Source of the DNA: Candidatus Avimonas merdigallinarum
GTDB lineage: Bacteria > Bacillota > Clostridia > Oscillospirales > Acutalibacteraceae
Length of the DNA: 64,000 nucleotides
NCBI GenBank assembly: GCA_904377855.1
Contig: CAJFGS010000004.1
Location: forward strand, 36,382 to 100,381
Direction of reading: 5' to 3'
Positions 34,463 through 43,394 of the stretch are shown here, piece after piece (positions within the stretch are counted from its first letter, which is position 1; each line of letters starts with the position of its first letter). The translations under genes were made by a program, and so were the position numbers. The notes under the pieces were generated by a model. It had not been told where the DNA came from. It searched no databases and saw nothing but the letters and a program-made list of their open reading frames with translations.

Positions 34463-34501
34463 AAAAAGGGAGCGTCTGATACGGCAGACGCTCCCTTTTT
34501 A
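34463..34501. terminator. Bidirectional terminator between adh and prfC
   Basis: AAAAAGGGAGCGTCTG / CAGACGCTCCCTTTTT, 16-bp perfect stem, 6-base loop; A and T runs on both sides serve the two convergent genes. Confidence 0.95.
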
Positions 34502-34550
34502 TCCTCTTCTTCCGGGAGAAGACGAGAACAGAGCCTTTCGCCGCCCGCCC

Positions 34551-36134
34551 TCAAATTCCGAATTCTGAGAGGACCAGTTCCTTGTTATGCTCCGTCGCCC
34601 AGGTGATGTTCCAGCTGTTGGTGAACAGCAGGAGATACCGGTCCCGGAAATCCTGCACGATTTTGGTGTCGGAGGTGAGGTCCAGCGTTTTGGGATCGAG
34701 GTCTTCATTCTGGATCCAGCGGATATACTGGTAGGAGAGCGGTTCCTGCTTGATGTCGACCGCATACTCGTTCTTCAGCCGGTATTCCAGCACCTCGAAC
34801 TGCAGCACCCCGACGACCCCCACGATCACTTCCTCCATCCCGGTATGCGGCTCGTGGAAAATCTGGATCGCCCCTTCCTGGGCTATCTGGGTGACGCCTT
34901 TGACAAACTGCTTGCGCTTGAGGGTGTCCACCTGCCGCACCCGGGCAAAATGCTCCGGCGCGAAGGTGGGGATGCCGCGGAAGCGGAACCGCACCTTGGG
35001 ATCGCAGAGGGTGTCCCCAATGGAAAAGATGCCGGGGTCAAACACGCCGATGATATCCCCGGCGTAGGCTTCGTCGATGATCTCCCGTTCCTGGGCCATG
35101 AGCTGCTGGGGCTGGGAAAGCTTCAGCTTTTTCCCGCCCTGCACATGCAGGACCTCCATCCCCTTTTCAAACCGGCCGGAGCAGATCCGCATAAAGGCGA
35201 TCCGGTCGCGGTGCGCTTTGTTCATGTTGGCCTGGATTTTGAACACGAACGCGGAAAACGGCTGTTCCACCGGATCGACGACGCCGTCCTCCGTCTCCCG
35301 CGGCAGGGGGGAGGTGGTCATTTGGAGGAACGCCTTCAGGAAAGGCTCCACCCCGAAATTGGTCAGCGCGGAACCGAAGAACACCGGGGAGAGCGTCCCG
35401 GCCCGGACAGCTTCCAGGTCGAACTCGTCCCCCGCGCCGCCCAGCAGTTCCACGTCGTCCGCGAGCTGCCGGTGATGGTCGGCCCCGATCAGCTCGTCCA
35501 GGTTGGGATCGCCCAGGGAGGCTTCGATGGTTTCCACCTCCCGCTGGCCGTTGTTCGCCACGAAGGAGAGGATCTCCTCCTTCTCCCGGTCGTATACGCC
35601 CTTAAACTCCTTGCCGGAGCCGATCGGCCAGTTGATCGGGGTGGTCCGGATGCCGAGTTCCTTCTCGATTTCGTCCAGCAGGTCGAAGGGATCCCGCGCC
35701 TCCCGGTCCATTTTATTGATGAAGGTGAAAATCGGGATATGCCGCATCACGCAGACTTTAAACAGCTTGCGGGTCTGGTTTTCCACGCCCTTGCCCGCGT
35801 CGATGACCATGACGGCGGAATCCGCGGCCATCAGGGTGCGGTAGGTATCCTCCGAGAAGTCCTGGTGGCCCGGGGTGTCCAGGATATTGATGCAGTAGCC
35901 GTCGTAATGGAACTGCATCACCGAGGAGGTGACCGAGATCCCGCGCTGCTTTTCAATTTCCATCCAGTCCGAGACAGCGTGCCGGGCGGTCTTTTTCCCC
36001 TTGACCGAGCCGGCCAGGGCGATGGCGCCCCCGTACAGGAGCAGCTTTTCGGTCAGGGTGGTTTTCCCTGCGTCCGGGTGGGAGATGATGGCGAAGGTGC
36101 GCCGCTTTTCAATTTCGGTGCGTAAATCGGGCAA
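34551..36134 (-). CDS. prfC: Peptide chain release factor 3
   Basis: 527 residues, the normal length for this translational GTPase that recycles RF1/RF2. G1 is SHPDAGKTTLTEKLL (about residue 20), G2 QRGISVTSS, G3 DTPGHQDFSEDTY, G4 NKMDRE. The RF3 C-terminal domain is complete (AFMRICSGRFEKGM, GVVGVLQFEVLEYRL). Translation starts at TTG 36134, seven bases after GGAGG; the long upstream frame to 36596 has no homology and crosses the promoter. Confidence 0.96.
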   Translation of the reverse strand: MPDLRTEIEKRRTFAIISHPDAGKTTLTEKLLLYGGAIALAGSVKGKKTARHAVSDWMEIEKQRGISVTSSVMQFHYDGYCINILDTPGHQDFSEDTYRTLMAADSAVMVIDAGKGVENQTRKLFKVCVMRHIPIFTFINKMDREARDPFDLLDEIEKELGIRTTPINWPIGSGKEFKGVYDREKEEILSFVANNGQREVETIEASLGDPNLDELIGADHHRQLADDVELLGGAGDEFDLEAVRAGTLSPVFFGSALTNFGVEPFLKAFLQMTTSPLPRETEDGVVDPVEQPFSAFVFKIQANMNKAHRDRIAFMRICSGRFEKGMEVLHVQGGKKLKLSQPQQLMAQEREIIDEAYAGDIIGVFDPGIFSIGDTLCDPKVRFRFRGIPTFAPEHFARVRQVDTLKRKQFVKGVTQIAQEGAIQIFHEPHTGMEEVIVGVVGVLQFEVLEYRLKNEYAVDIKQEPLSYQYIRWIQNEDLDPKTLDLTSDTKIVQDFRDRYLLLFTNSWNITWATEHNKELVLSEFGI

Positions 36135-36537
36135 GTCGATTCCTCCATGTCTCGGTGGGATACGGGCGGCATAGCGCGCCCAACTATTAACATTACCATT
36201 TTTTCCGCCGTTGTGCAAGGGATTCCTCCGTTTTGGCGGCAGATCGTGAAAACTGCGCTCTCCCCGCCTGCCGGACGGGAAAGAAGAGCGGCCGTTCCGC
36301 AGGCGGTTTTTTGCAAGGGGACAGGGACAGAGAGGCCTTTCGCGCTTCCCGGCGGGCTTTCCGCATATTCCGCGCAGCGGGCGCATAGGTATGGAACGTA
36401 GAACCTCAAGAGGACGGCGGCGGGGGAAAGGGCGCTTGAGCGGGAAAGCCGGAGAGCGGAACAGGGCGGCCCGCCCGCGCGGCAGTTCCGCCGGTTTCCG
36501 CAGGCGGCCGTCCTTCGGGAAAGGAAGAGTGGTCAGT
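36135..36537. other. Intergenic region between prfC and spoIIID
   Basis: Holds the prfC promoter at 36190-36218 and otherwise GC-rich sequence with no recognisable gene. The spoIIID control site (expected to be mother-cell sigma-E) could not be located with confidence. Confidence 0.5.
36190..36218 (-). promoter_or_regulatory. Promoter for prfC
   Basis: Minus strand TTGCAC (36213-36218), 17 bases, TAATGT (36190-36195) with an upstream TG. Confidence 0.6.
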
Positions 36538-36801
36538 GTGAAAGGAGCAGTTGAGGAACGGGCGATCGAACTGGGAGAGTATATTATCGAGAACAACGCG
36601 ACAGTCCGCGCCGCCGCGGGGAAGTTTCATATATCCAAATCCACCGTACATAAAGACGTTTCCGACCGCTTGCGGGAGCTGAACCCGCAGCTGTACGGCC
36701 GGGTCCGCCGCGTGCTGGAGCAGAATAAGGCGCAGCGGCATATCCGGGGAGGGATCGCGACCCGGAACAAGTACCTCCACACCCAGGAGCAGGAAAAATA
36801 A
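36538..36801 (+). CDS. spoIIID: Sporulation transcription factor SpoIIID
   Basis: 87 residues. VEERAIELGEYIIENNATVR, then the helix-turn-helix FHISKSTVHKDVSDRL, then HIRGGIATRNKYL match SpoIIID over its whole length. It is the mother-cell regulator acting with sigma-E during spore formation, and so marks the host as a spore former or recent descendant of one. GTG 36538 has AAGGAAGA about ten bases upstream; the longer in-frame upstream reading is Arg/Gly-rich and not coding-like. Confidence 0.95.
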   Translation: MKGAVEERAIELGEYIIENNATVRAAAGKFHISKSTVHKDVSDRLRELNPQLYGRVRRVLEQNKAQRHIRGGIATRNKYLHTQEQEK

Positions 36802-36821
36802 ACGGACGGCTGGAAAAGCAG

Positions 36822-36861
36822 GCGCCGCACCCCGCATAAAAAGGCGGGATGCGGCGCTTTT
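36822..36861 (+). terminator. Terminator of spoIIID
   Basis: GCGCCGCACCCCGC pairs with GCGGGATGCGGCGC (small mismatch) around an 7-base loop, ending in TTTT. Confidence 0.85.
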
Positions 36862-36930
36862 CGGCCGGCGTTTTCATACGGGAGGGCAGCGGCGCGCGCG
36901 GATACGGCCCCCCAAAGCCATCCAGCGAAA

Positions 36931-36970
36931 GGCAGCCGGGCCCCGTTTTTGCAGGGGCCCGGCTGCCTTT
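36931..36970. terminator. Second hairpin, probably ending the ABC operon
   Basis: GGCAGCCGGGCCCC / GGGGCCCGGCTGCC, 14-bp perfect stem, 9-base loop, with TTT on either side. It lies about 70 bp past the stop of the ABC permease gene on the minus strand. Confidence 0.75.
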
Positions 36971-37039
36971 GCGTTTTAGCGCACGGATTATCCGCTCCGG
37001 CAGCGGCGGGACGGAGGCGGGCTAATCCCCTTCGCCTGT

Positions 37040-39223
37040 TCACATGGCGTCATACAGCTCCGTCGCCGTGACGCCCCACTCCGCCTGCGACGTGGGCGTC
37101 GTTCCCTCTTCGGTTTTGGGATCCGACCAGATGGAAAAGTCCGGCAGGGTCCCCTGCTCCACATTGAAATAGACCAGCGTATACATGCCGCCGTCCGACT
37201 GCACCTCCAAGGCATAAACCGGCTGCGTTAAATCCGCCGGTTTATTTCCGGCGGCTTCATACTGCTCCAGGAGCCGATCGATGAAACGGAGCGCCGCAAT
37301 GCTTTGGGCTGAGTCGAATTCCGACAGGGAGAAATTCACGTACCGCTCGTTCCCCTGCGCATCCGTCAGGTTCAGCCCCGAGACCCGGACGCCGTAGGCG
37401 GGGGCGGCCCGCACCGCCTGCCGGAGGGCGCCCGCATCGGGGGCGTCCTCCGCTACGTACTGGAGATAGAGCTCCAGGGTGCGCGGGAAGCGGGTGGAAA
37501 GGGGGAGGGAGACGGAATAGGAGCCGGTTTCGCCCGGCAGGGTCCCCACCATGTACATCAATGTGGATAAGCAGAGATTCCCGGCGCTGTCTTCCAGAAG
37601 AGGCTTTTCGCTGTAGCCAAAGGAGCTGTTCACCAGCTCGTGCCACGCGTCAAATCCCATGGCCTGCACGTCCTCCAGCAGCCGATCGTACAGGGCGGAA
37701 TTCTGCGCCGGGGTCCGTCCGCCGACGTTGAACCGGAAGTCCTGGCTGATCGGCGGCAGATCCATGTACGCGTCCCGATACTGCTCCGTTTCCTGGATTT
37801 TGCGGTGGATCTGCCGGCTTTCCTCACTGGTGAAGGTCAGCCGGCGGGTGAAGGAGCTCGTTGCCGTATGGATATCCACTTCCACGGTAAGGGCGTCGGC
37901 TGCATAGAAACGATCGCGGTCCCCGTCCCGCAGGCTTTCCGCCAGGTAGGACAGGCGATCGGCCACCAGCTGGCGGACCGTGCCGTCCTCCAGGGAAACG
38001 TCCCCCGCCCGGGCCTCCAGATAATTGTCGGCGTATTTCCCCATGCGGAAGGTGACGCTCTCGATCTCCTCCGCCTCGGGGGTCTGGAAAAGGACGGCGG
38101 TCTTGACGGCGGAAAAGCTGCCGATAAAGGCAACGTTCATGACCACCAGGATGCCAAGCGCCGGCACCGCTTTCCAGAGGTTGCGCACCTTTCGGGTGGT
38201 GACGAGCTCGTACAGAAAATAGACCGCGATAGCCAGAAAATAAACCACCACGCAGTCGAACGAAAAGCCGTAGCCGTTGGCAATGGAGACGCAGGGGGCG
38301 AGGCAGATGAGCATCGTGATGGTCAGCCGGAAAACCGCCTGCAGGATCCGGTTGGGGGCGGACTGCCCTGCGGTTTCGCTCCGCCGGCGCCGGAAAAGGA
38401 GCCAGGCGAACACCGTATACAGCGCGCCCACCACCAGGGCATAGGCCGCGGCGGCCAGGACGGCCGAATCGGTCATAGAATACCAGTCGGAGGTAAAGCA
38501 GAAATACAGGGGGTTATAATGCAGGTCAAACACCGAATTGGAATCCATGGGAGGGAGGATCGGCAGCATGGACTCCAGCGCCTCGAAATAGATGGTCACC
38601 AGCAGGCGGGGGCCCAGGGCGAGCAGCGCGGTCACCAGGAGGTTGGAGAGCAGCGTGCCGGTGAAGGCCATGGCCAGGGCGGTGACGGCGGCGGTATACA
38701 GGCCGGCCGCCAGGCTGAACAGCAGGGAGGACAGCGCTTTCGAGAAAGAGAAGGGGACCGCCGTCGGCGGGGCGCTGAACGCATGCAGCCCTACCGCCGA
38801 GGTGATCGCCGCCAGCACGACGCCCGCCGCCACCCATGCCAGCACCGCGGAAAAGAAGCTGGTGAACAGGCTGGTACGGGTATTGGGGAGGGAATGGTAA
38901 AAGTCGCTGCTTTCCCGGTGGTTCTGGAAGCGGAAGAGGAAAATGGTCATCAGAAAAGCAGCCGCCATTGCCGCCGCGGGGAGGAGGATCTGGAAGGAAT
39001 AGTAGGAGCCCTGGACCGTAGGCACAACCGGCACGGCCGTTACCCAGTCGTTTCTCTGCATGATGGCCAGCTGGTGGGCTTCGTCATAGCAGAGCAGGAG
39101 GGAAGCGACCTCCAGCAAGACGATATACAGCACGCCGATTACCCGCAGCTGCCGGATCCCTTCCCAGAACATCGCCGGATCCCAGTACCGTTTTGCCGCC
39201 GGCGCGGCCTTTCCTTTTGTCAT
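37040..39223 (-). CDS. ABC transporter permease of the YtrA-regulated operon
   Basis: 727 residues. The first 390 contain about ten transmembrane segments of an ABC-2-like permease (VLYIVLLEVASLLLCYD, AAAMAAAFLMTIFLFRF, ESSDFYHSLPNTRTSLF). The last ~330 residues are an extracytosolic region of unknown fold (LYLQYVAEDAPDAGALR, YALEVQSDGGMYTLVY). The FRFQNHRESSDFYHSLP segment recurs in permeases of GntR(YtrA)/ATPase/permease operons of Clostridia. ATG 39223 overlaps no gene; the ATPase stop is 15 bp before it. The substrate is unknown; antimicrobial-peptide response or wall stress is the usual suggestion for this operon type. Confidence 0.8.
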   Translation of the reverse strand: MTKGKAAPAAKRYWDPAMFWEGIRQLRVIGVLYIVLLEVASLLLCYDEAHQLAIMQRNDWVTAVPVVPTVQGSYYSFQILLPAAAMAAAFLMTIFLFRFQNHRESSDFYHSLPNTRTSLFTSFFSAVLAWVAAGVVLAAITSAVGLHAFSAPPTAVPFSFSKALSSLLFSLAAGLYTAAVTALAMAFTGTLLSNLLVTALLALGPRLLVTIYFEALESMLPILPPMDSNSVFDLHYNPLYFCFTSDWYSMTDSAVLAAAAYALVVGALYTVFAWLLFRRRRSETAGQSAPNRILQAVFRLTITMLICLAPCVSIANGYGFSFDCVVVYFLAIAVYFLYELVTTRKVRNLWKAVPALGILVVMNVAFIGSFSAVKTAVLFQTPEAEEIESVTFRMGKYADNYLEARAGDVSLEDGTVRQLVADRLSYLAESLRDGDRDRFYAADALTVEVDIHTATSSFTRRLTFTSEESRQIHRKIQETEQYRDAYMDLPPISQDFRFNVGGRTPAQNSALYDRLLEDVQAMGFDAWHELVNSSFGYSEKPLLEDSAGNLCLSTLMYMVGTLPGETGSYSVSLPLSTRFPRTLELYLQYVAEDAPDAGALRQAVRAAPAYGVRVSGLNLTDAQGNERYVNFSLSEFDSAQSIAALRFIDRLLEQYEAAGNKPADLTQPVYALEVQSDGGMYTLVYFNVEQGTLPDFSIWSDPKTEEGTTPTSQAEWGVTATELYDAM

Positions 39224-39237
39224 CCGGATCACCCCCC

Positions 39238-40158
39238 TCAAGCGGTATGCGGCCGGCCGTCGGCCGGCTCGCTTTGGAACGAGTAGCCGAGGGCCTCCAT
39301 CTCATAGGTGAAGACTTCCTCCAGTGTCAGCGGCAGCACGTCGAGCACCGCCGGCTGCTGGCCCCGCAGCCACTCCACCACCTTCTCCCGGTCGCCGCGG
39401 ACGATCAGGTTGGAGACGGAGCCGTGCTTGGTGAAGCGGAGGATGTCGAAGCCGGTGAACATCGACCGGTCGTAGTCCCGGGAAAAAGCGACCTGGATTT
39501 TGAACAGGGAGGTTTTCAGGTTCTGCACGTCGCTTTCCAGGACGATGCCGCCCTGGTGAAGGAGCGCCAGCTGGTCGCAGGTGTCCTCCAGCTCCCGCAG
39601 GGAATGGGAGGTGATGATGGCCGTGGCCCCCCGCTCGAGCACGTCGCCGCAGATAAGGCTCTTGACCAGGTTGCGCATCACCGGATCCAGGCCGTCGAAG
39701 GTTTCGTCAAAGAACAGGTAATCCGCCTGGCAGGACAGCGCCAGGATGATCGCGGCCTGCCTCTTCATCCCCTTGGAGAAATTCCCGAGGGCTTTCCCCG
39801 CGTCCAGCCGGAAGGTTTCCACCAGGGAACGGAACCGCTCCTTGTCAAAGGAGGGGTAGGCGGCCGCGTACAGCCCGGCCATCCGGTTCAGGTTGGCGCC
39901 GGGCAGGAAGTACAAATCGTCCGGCACATAGGCCACCCGCCGCTTCACGCCGGGATTTTCATATACCGGCTCGCCGTCGATGGTGATGCTGCCGCTGTCC
40001 GCCTGGTATACGCCGTTCACCAGCCGCAGGAAGGTGGACTTCCCCGCGCCGTTGGAGCCGACCATGCCGTAAACGCAGCCGGCCGGGATGGTGCAGGTGA
40101 TGCCGTTTAAGGCTGTAAAGCTGCCGAAATGCTTCACCAGGTTTTCCGTCTGGATCAT
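39238..40158 (-). CDS. ABC transporter ATP-binding protein
   Basis: 306 residues. Walker A VGSNGAGKSTFLRL (about 38), signature region NFSKGMKRQAAIIL, Walker B YLFFDETFDGLDPV, switch His in TSHSLRELED. This is the degenerate KGMKRQ form of the signature common in BcrA/YtrB-type exporters. Its ATG overlaps the stop of the GntR gene by four bases (ATGA) and the permease gene follows, so the three genes form one operon. Confidence 0.92.
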   Translation of the reverse strand: MIQTENLVKHFGSFTALNGITCTIPAGCVYGMVGSNGAGKSTFLRLVNGVYQADSGSITIDGEPVYENPGVKRRVAYVPDDLYFLPGANLNRMAGLYAAAYPSFDKERFRSLVETFRLDAGKALGNFSKGMKRQAAIILALSCQADYLFFDETFDGLDPVMRNLVKSLICGDVLERGATAIITSHSLRELEDTCDQLALLHQGGIVLESDVQNLKTSLFKIQVAFSRDYDRSMFTGFDILRFTKHGSVSNLIVRGDREKVVEWLRGQQPAVLDVLPLTLEEVFTYEMEALGYSFQSEPADGRPHTA

Positions 40159-40589
40159 GCGTCCTCCCGCCTTTCCTCATTGGTTTGCGTGCTGTGAGGA
40201 GATGCCGCCCCGTCCGCCTGCGCCGGCGTGCGGTACGCCTGTTCCACCGCGTCGAATACCTCCTGCTTGCCGATCCCGGCGAGCGCGAGCCCGCGGACCA
40301 GCTCCTCCAGCTTGGCGATATCCTTCCGCCGGATTTCCGCCAGCAGCGCCTGGGCGTTGTCCGAGATAAAGCAGCCCCGCCCGGGAACGGAATAGAGGAT
40401 CCCCCGGCGATCCAGCTCGGAATAGGCCTTCTGGATGGTGTTGGGGTTGATGGAAAGCTGGACGGATAGGCTGCGCACCGACGGGATCTGCTCCCCCGGC
40501 TTCATAACGCCGGTGAGCACCAGGCTTTCCAGCTGCTCGATGATCTGCTCGTAAACCGGCTGGCGGGACATTACATCAATATGAAACAT
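40155..40589 (-). CDS. GntR-family regulator, YtrA subfamily
   Basis: 144 residues. Winged helix-turn-helix of the GntR type: PVYEQIIEQLESLVLTGVM, PGEQIPSVRSLSVQLSINPN, TIQKAYSELDRRGILYSVPG. The short all-helical C-terminus (about 60 residues) is that of YtrA, which represses its own ABC operon until wall-active agents are sensed. Stop and the next start overlap. Confidence 0.92.
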   Translation of the reverse strand: MFHIDVMSRQPVYEQIIEQLESLVLTGVMKPGEQIPSVRSLSVQLSINPNTIQKAYSELDRRGILYSVPGRGCFISDNAQALLAEIRRKDIAKLEELVRGLALAGIGKQEVFDAVEQAYRTPAQADGAASPHSTQTNEERREDA

Positions 40590-40623
40590 GGCGGCCCTCC
40601 TTTCCCAAGGGAACGGGATTTTC

Positions 40624-40689
40624 TGTGGATACTAATTGTATTATTCCTGATAGTACACATATCATAGCAAATCCCTCCCGGTTTGTCAA
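40624..40689 (-). promoter_or_regulatory. Promoter and operator region of the YtrA-type operon
   Basis: Minus strand TTGACA (40684-40689), 17 bases, TATGAT (40661-40666). Immediately downstream an imperfect inverted repeat (GTGTACTAT ... TTAGTATCCAC, about 40624-40658) spans the transcription start, as expected for YtrA autorepression. Confidence 0.75.
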
Positions 40690-41050
40690 TAGGCCCGGCG
40701 GCGGGGAGGGGGCCGAGAAAGCGCGGCGGCCCGGCAAAAAGGCCGCCGCAGGATTCTTCCCTCCGCGGCGGCTCTTTCGGAAGATATTTCGGCAGCTTCC
40801 GCCGCCGGGCTTTTCCCTTTCTGCGCGATGCTTATACGGCCGTCCGCCTACCGCCGCCCGGGCCGGTCCCCGCTGGAAGAAGGCGGAAGCTTTCCGGGCA
40901 GCCCTTTGCCCGCGCCCTGCACAGCGGGACGGCCCGCCCGACGCTTTTATGCAAGCGGCAAAGCGGGGTGCGTACGGGCGGCGAAGCGTTCCTGTATGGG
41001 CGGCGAAGCGCCCGGCCCCGTTTGCGCCCGGCCCGGCGGAGAGGGGACGG
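40690..41050. other. GC-rich gap without a gene
   Basis: No ribosome site, homology or promoter supports any reading frame. GGGCGGCGAAGCG occurs twice (near 40977 and 40998). The asnB gene ends at 41051 without a clear terminator here. Confidence 0.5.
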
Positions 41051-42919
41051 CTACGCGGCGGCTTCCCCGCCGAAATAGACACCGTACCAGACAAGGAACA
41101 TGTAAATCGTCCAAATCTTCCGGCTGTTGTCCTTTTTACCCTGGTAGTGCTGGTCGAGGAATTTCATCAGTTCCTCCGTGTGGAAGAACCGGGCGGCGGT
41201 GGGGGAGGTAAAGGCTTCCTTTACCCGATTGTAATAGGCCTCCTGCCGCAGCCAGACCCGGATCGGCACCGGGAAGCCGAGCTTCGGCTTGCTGGCCGAA
41301 GCGGCGGGGATGTGCCGCATGGCGGCCTGCCGCATCGCGTATTTGGTGGTCCCGCCGGCAATGCGGTGCTTGACCGGGATGCGGGAGGCGACGGCGAACA
41401 CCTCCCTGTCCAGGAAGGGGACCCGCAGCTCGAGCGAATGGGCCATGCTCATGCGGTCGGCCTTGAGCAGGATGTCCCCCACCATCCAGCGGTTGATGTC
41501 GAGGTACTGCATCCGGGTGACGTCGTCCTGCCCCCGGCAGCGGTCATAGAATTCCGCGGTCTTTTCCGCCGGATCGGTTGCCGGGATATTTTTGAGCAGG
41601 CGGGCCTTTTCCTTTTTCCCGAACATGTACGCGTTGCCGATAAAGCGCTCCTCCAGCGTCTTGCTGCCCCGGATTACAAAGGATTTCCCCTTGAAATCGG
41701 GCAGATGGGACACAAAGGCGGCCGCCCCTTTGCGCAGCCAGCGGGGGAGCTTCTGGTATTTGGCCAGGGAGAAGGGCTCGTGGTAAATCCGGTAGCCGCC
41801 GAACAGCTCGTCCGCCCCCTCCCCGGAGAGGACCACCTTCACATGCTCCGCCGCCAGCTTGGAGACAAAGTACAGCGCGATGCAGGAGGGGTCGGCCAGC
41901 GGCTGGTCGAGATGGTACTGCACCTTTTCCAGCGAGTCCCAGTATTCCTGCTCGCTGATGATGTGGGTGTAATGCTCGATGCCGACCTCCTCCGCCAGTT
42001 CGGCGGCGTAATGGCTTTCGTTGTAGTGCTCGCCGTTGTCAAACCCGACGGTGAACGCCTTCTGCCCGCCGAAATAGGAGGCCACGAAGCTGGAATCCAC
42101 CCCGCTCGAGAGAAAGCAGCCGACCTCGACGTCGCTTATCCGGTGGGCCTCCACCGAGTCGGTGAACACCCGGTCGATTTCATCCACCGCCTGCTCCAGC
42201 GTCATGCTTTCGTCGGGGTGGAATGCCGGCTCCCAGTACCGGTGCTCCTCCACGCTGCCCTCCCGGTACCACAGGTAATGGGCGGGGCGCAGGCAGTACA
42301 CGTTTTTAAAAAAAGTCTCCCGCGGGACGGAATACTGGAAGGAGAGATACCCGTCCAGGGCGTCCTCGTTGAATTCCTTGACGAAATCCGGATGCTTGAG
42401 CAGGCATTTTATCTCGCTGGCCCAGAGCAGCCGCCCGTCCGGCAGGAGGGTGTAGTGCATGGGCTTGATGCCGAAATAGTCCCGGGCGATGAACAGGGAG
42501 TGCTCCTGCGTGTTCCAGATGACGAAGGCGAACATCCCCCGCAGCCGGGGGAGGAGCCCCTCGCCCCATTCCTCAAACCCGTGGAGAAGCACCTCGCTGT
42601 CGGTTCCGGTGGAAAAGACATGGCCCTTTTCGGTCAGCTCGGCCCGGAGATCCCGGTAATTGTAGATTTCGCCGTTGAACATCAACACCAGGGTGCCGTC
42701 CTCGTTGTACAGCGGCTGGCTCCCCCCCTCCAGATCGATGATGCTCAGCCGGCGGAAGCCCATGGCCACGCTGTCGTGCGCCCCCTCGCCCGCGGTATAG
42801 TACCCTTCGGAATCGGGGCCGCGGTGGGTGATCTGCGCGGCCATTTCCCGCAGCACCTCCTCCCGCGGGGGGGCGTCCCGGTTCACAATCTGTCCCGTAA
42901 ATCCGCAAAATCCACACAT
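41051..42919 (-). CDS. asnB: Asparagine synthase (glutamine-hydrolysing)
   Basis: 622 residues. The N-terminal glutaminase uses Cys2 (MCGFCGFTG), with ITHRGPDSEGYY, RRLSIIDLEGGSQPL and FNGEIYNYRDLR. The synthetase domain has the PP-loop FLSSGVDSSFVASYF, then LSGEGADELFGGY and VPFLDREVFAVASRIP. This is AsnB of the Bacillus AsnO/AsnB type making asparagine from aspartate, ATP and glutamine; some relatives instead amidate cell-wall meso-diaminopimelate. ATG 42919 puts the catalytic Cys at position 2; the TTG two codons earlier would not. Confidence 0.96.
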   Translation of the reverse strand: MCGFCGFTGQIVNRDAPPREEVLREMAAQITHRGPDSEGYYTAGEGAHDSVAMGFRRLSIIDLEGGSQPLYNEDGTLVLMFNGEIYNYRDLRAELTEKGHVFSTGTDSEVLLHGFEEWGEGLLPRLRGMFAFVIWNTQEHSLFIARDYFGIKPMHYTLLPDGRLLWASEIKCLLKHPDFVKEFNEDALDGYLSFQYSVPRETFFKNVYCLRPAHYLWYREGSVEEHRYWEPAFHPDESMTLEQAVDEIDRVFTDSVEAHRISDVEVGCFLSSGVDSSFVASYFGGQKAFTVGFDNGEHYNESHYAAELAEEVGIEHYTHIISEQEYWDSLEKVQYHLDQPLADPSCIALYFVSKLAAEHVKVVLSGEGADELFGGYRIYHEPFSLAKYQKLPRWLRKGAAAFVSHLPDFKGKSFVIRGSKTLEERFIGNAYMFGKKEKARLLKNIPATDPAEKTAEFYDRCRGQDDVTRMQYLDINRWMVGDILLKADRMSMAHSLELRVPFLDREVFAVASRIPVKHRIAGGTTKYAMRQAAMRHIPAASASKPKLGFPVPIRVWLRQEAYYNRVKEAFTSPTAARFFHTEELMKFLDQHYQGKKDNSRKIWTIYMFLVWYGVYFGGEAAA

Positions 42920-43105
42920 AGTCAACGTCCAGCCTTTCCATGCCGGGAGATGCCCGGCCCAAATTGAATCCCCCGCCGAGACGCCCGCAGAGGGCTTCCC
43001 GCGCGTCGGGAAAAGCGCCGGCCGGTGCGGGCAGCCCTTTCAGGGGCGGCCGGGAAGCCGGGCGCAGATACAGCAAAGAACGGCGGCGGCCTCCATGCTT
43101 TCCTT

Positions 43106-43133
43106 AGTATACCAGATTTTTCGCCGATTTCCA
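43106..43133 (-). promoter_or_regulatory. Candidate promoter for asnB
   Basis: Minus strand TATACT (43106-43111) with a TGG just upstream (extended -10) and a weak TGGAAA 16 bases further up. It is about 190 bp from the start codon; the leader between shows nothing recognisable. Confidence 0.4.
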
Positions 43134-43229
43134 TACGCGGCGGAAAATTTCCAGCCTGCTGGAAACCGGAGCATCTGCCGCCCCGGCGGATTGGGGCGGC
43201 AGAAGGAGGGCATTCGACAGCTTACCGCC

Positions 43230-43259
43230 TTGCAATTTCCCATACAGGGATGGTATAAT
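43230..43259 (+). promoter_or_regulatory. Promoter for the phosphohexomutase
   Basis: TTGCAA (43230-43235), 18 bases, TATAAT (43254-43259) with an upstream TG. Confidence 0.75.
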
Positions 43260-43394
43260 AAGGAACGGCAGAAAAAAGGCGTTTCCCTGCGGCCGGAAGG
43301 CGGACAGCCCCGCCGGCGGGGGAAAGCCGTGAATAAGACCGGTTTGCTTTTTTGAAAGATTGTTCCCTGCATGCCAGGGGAAAGGATGGTTTCT

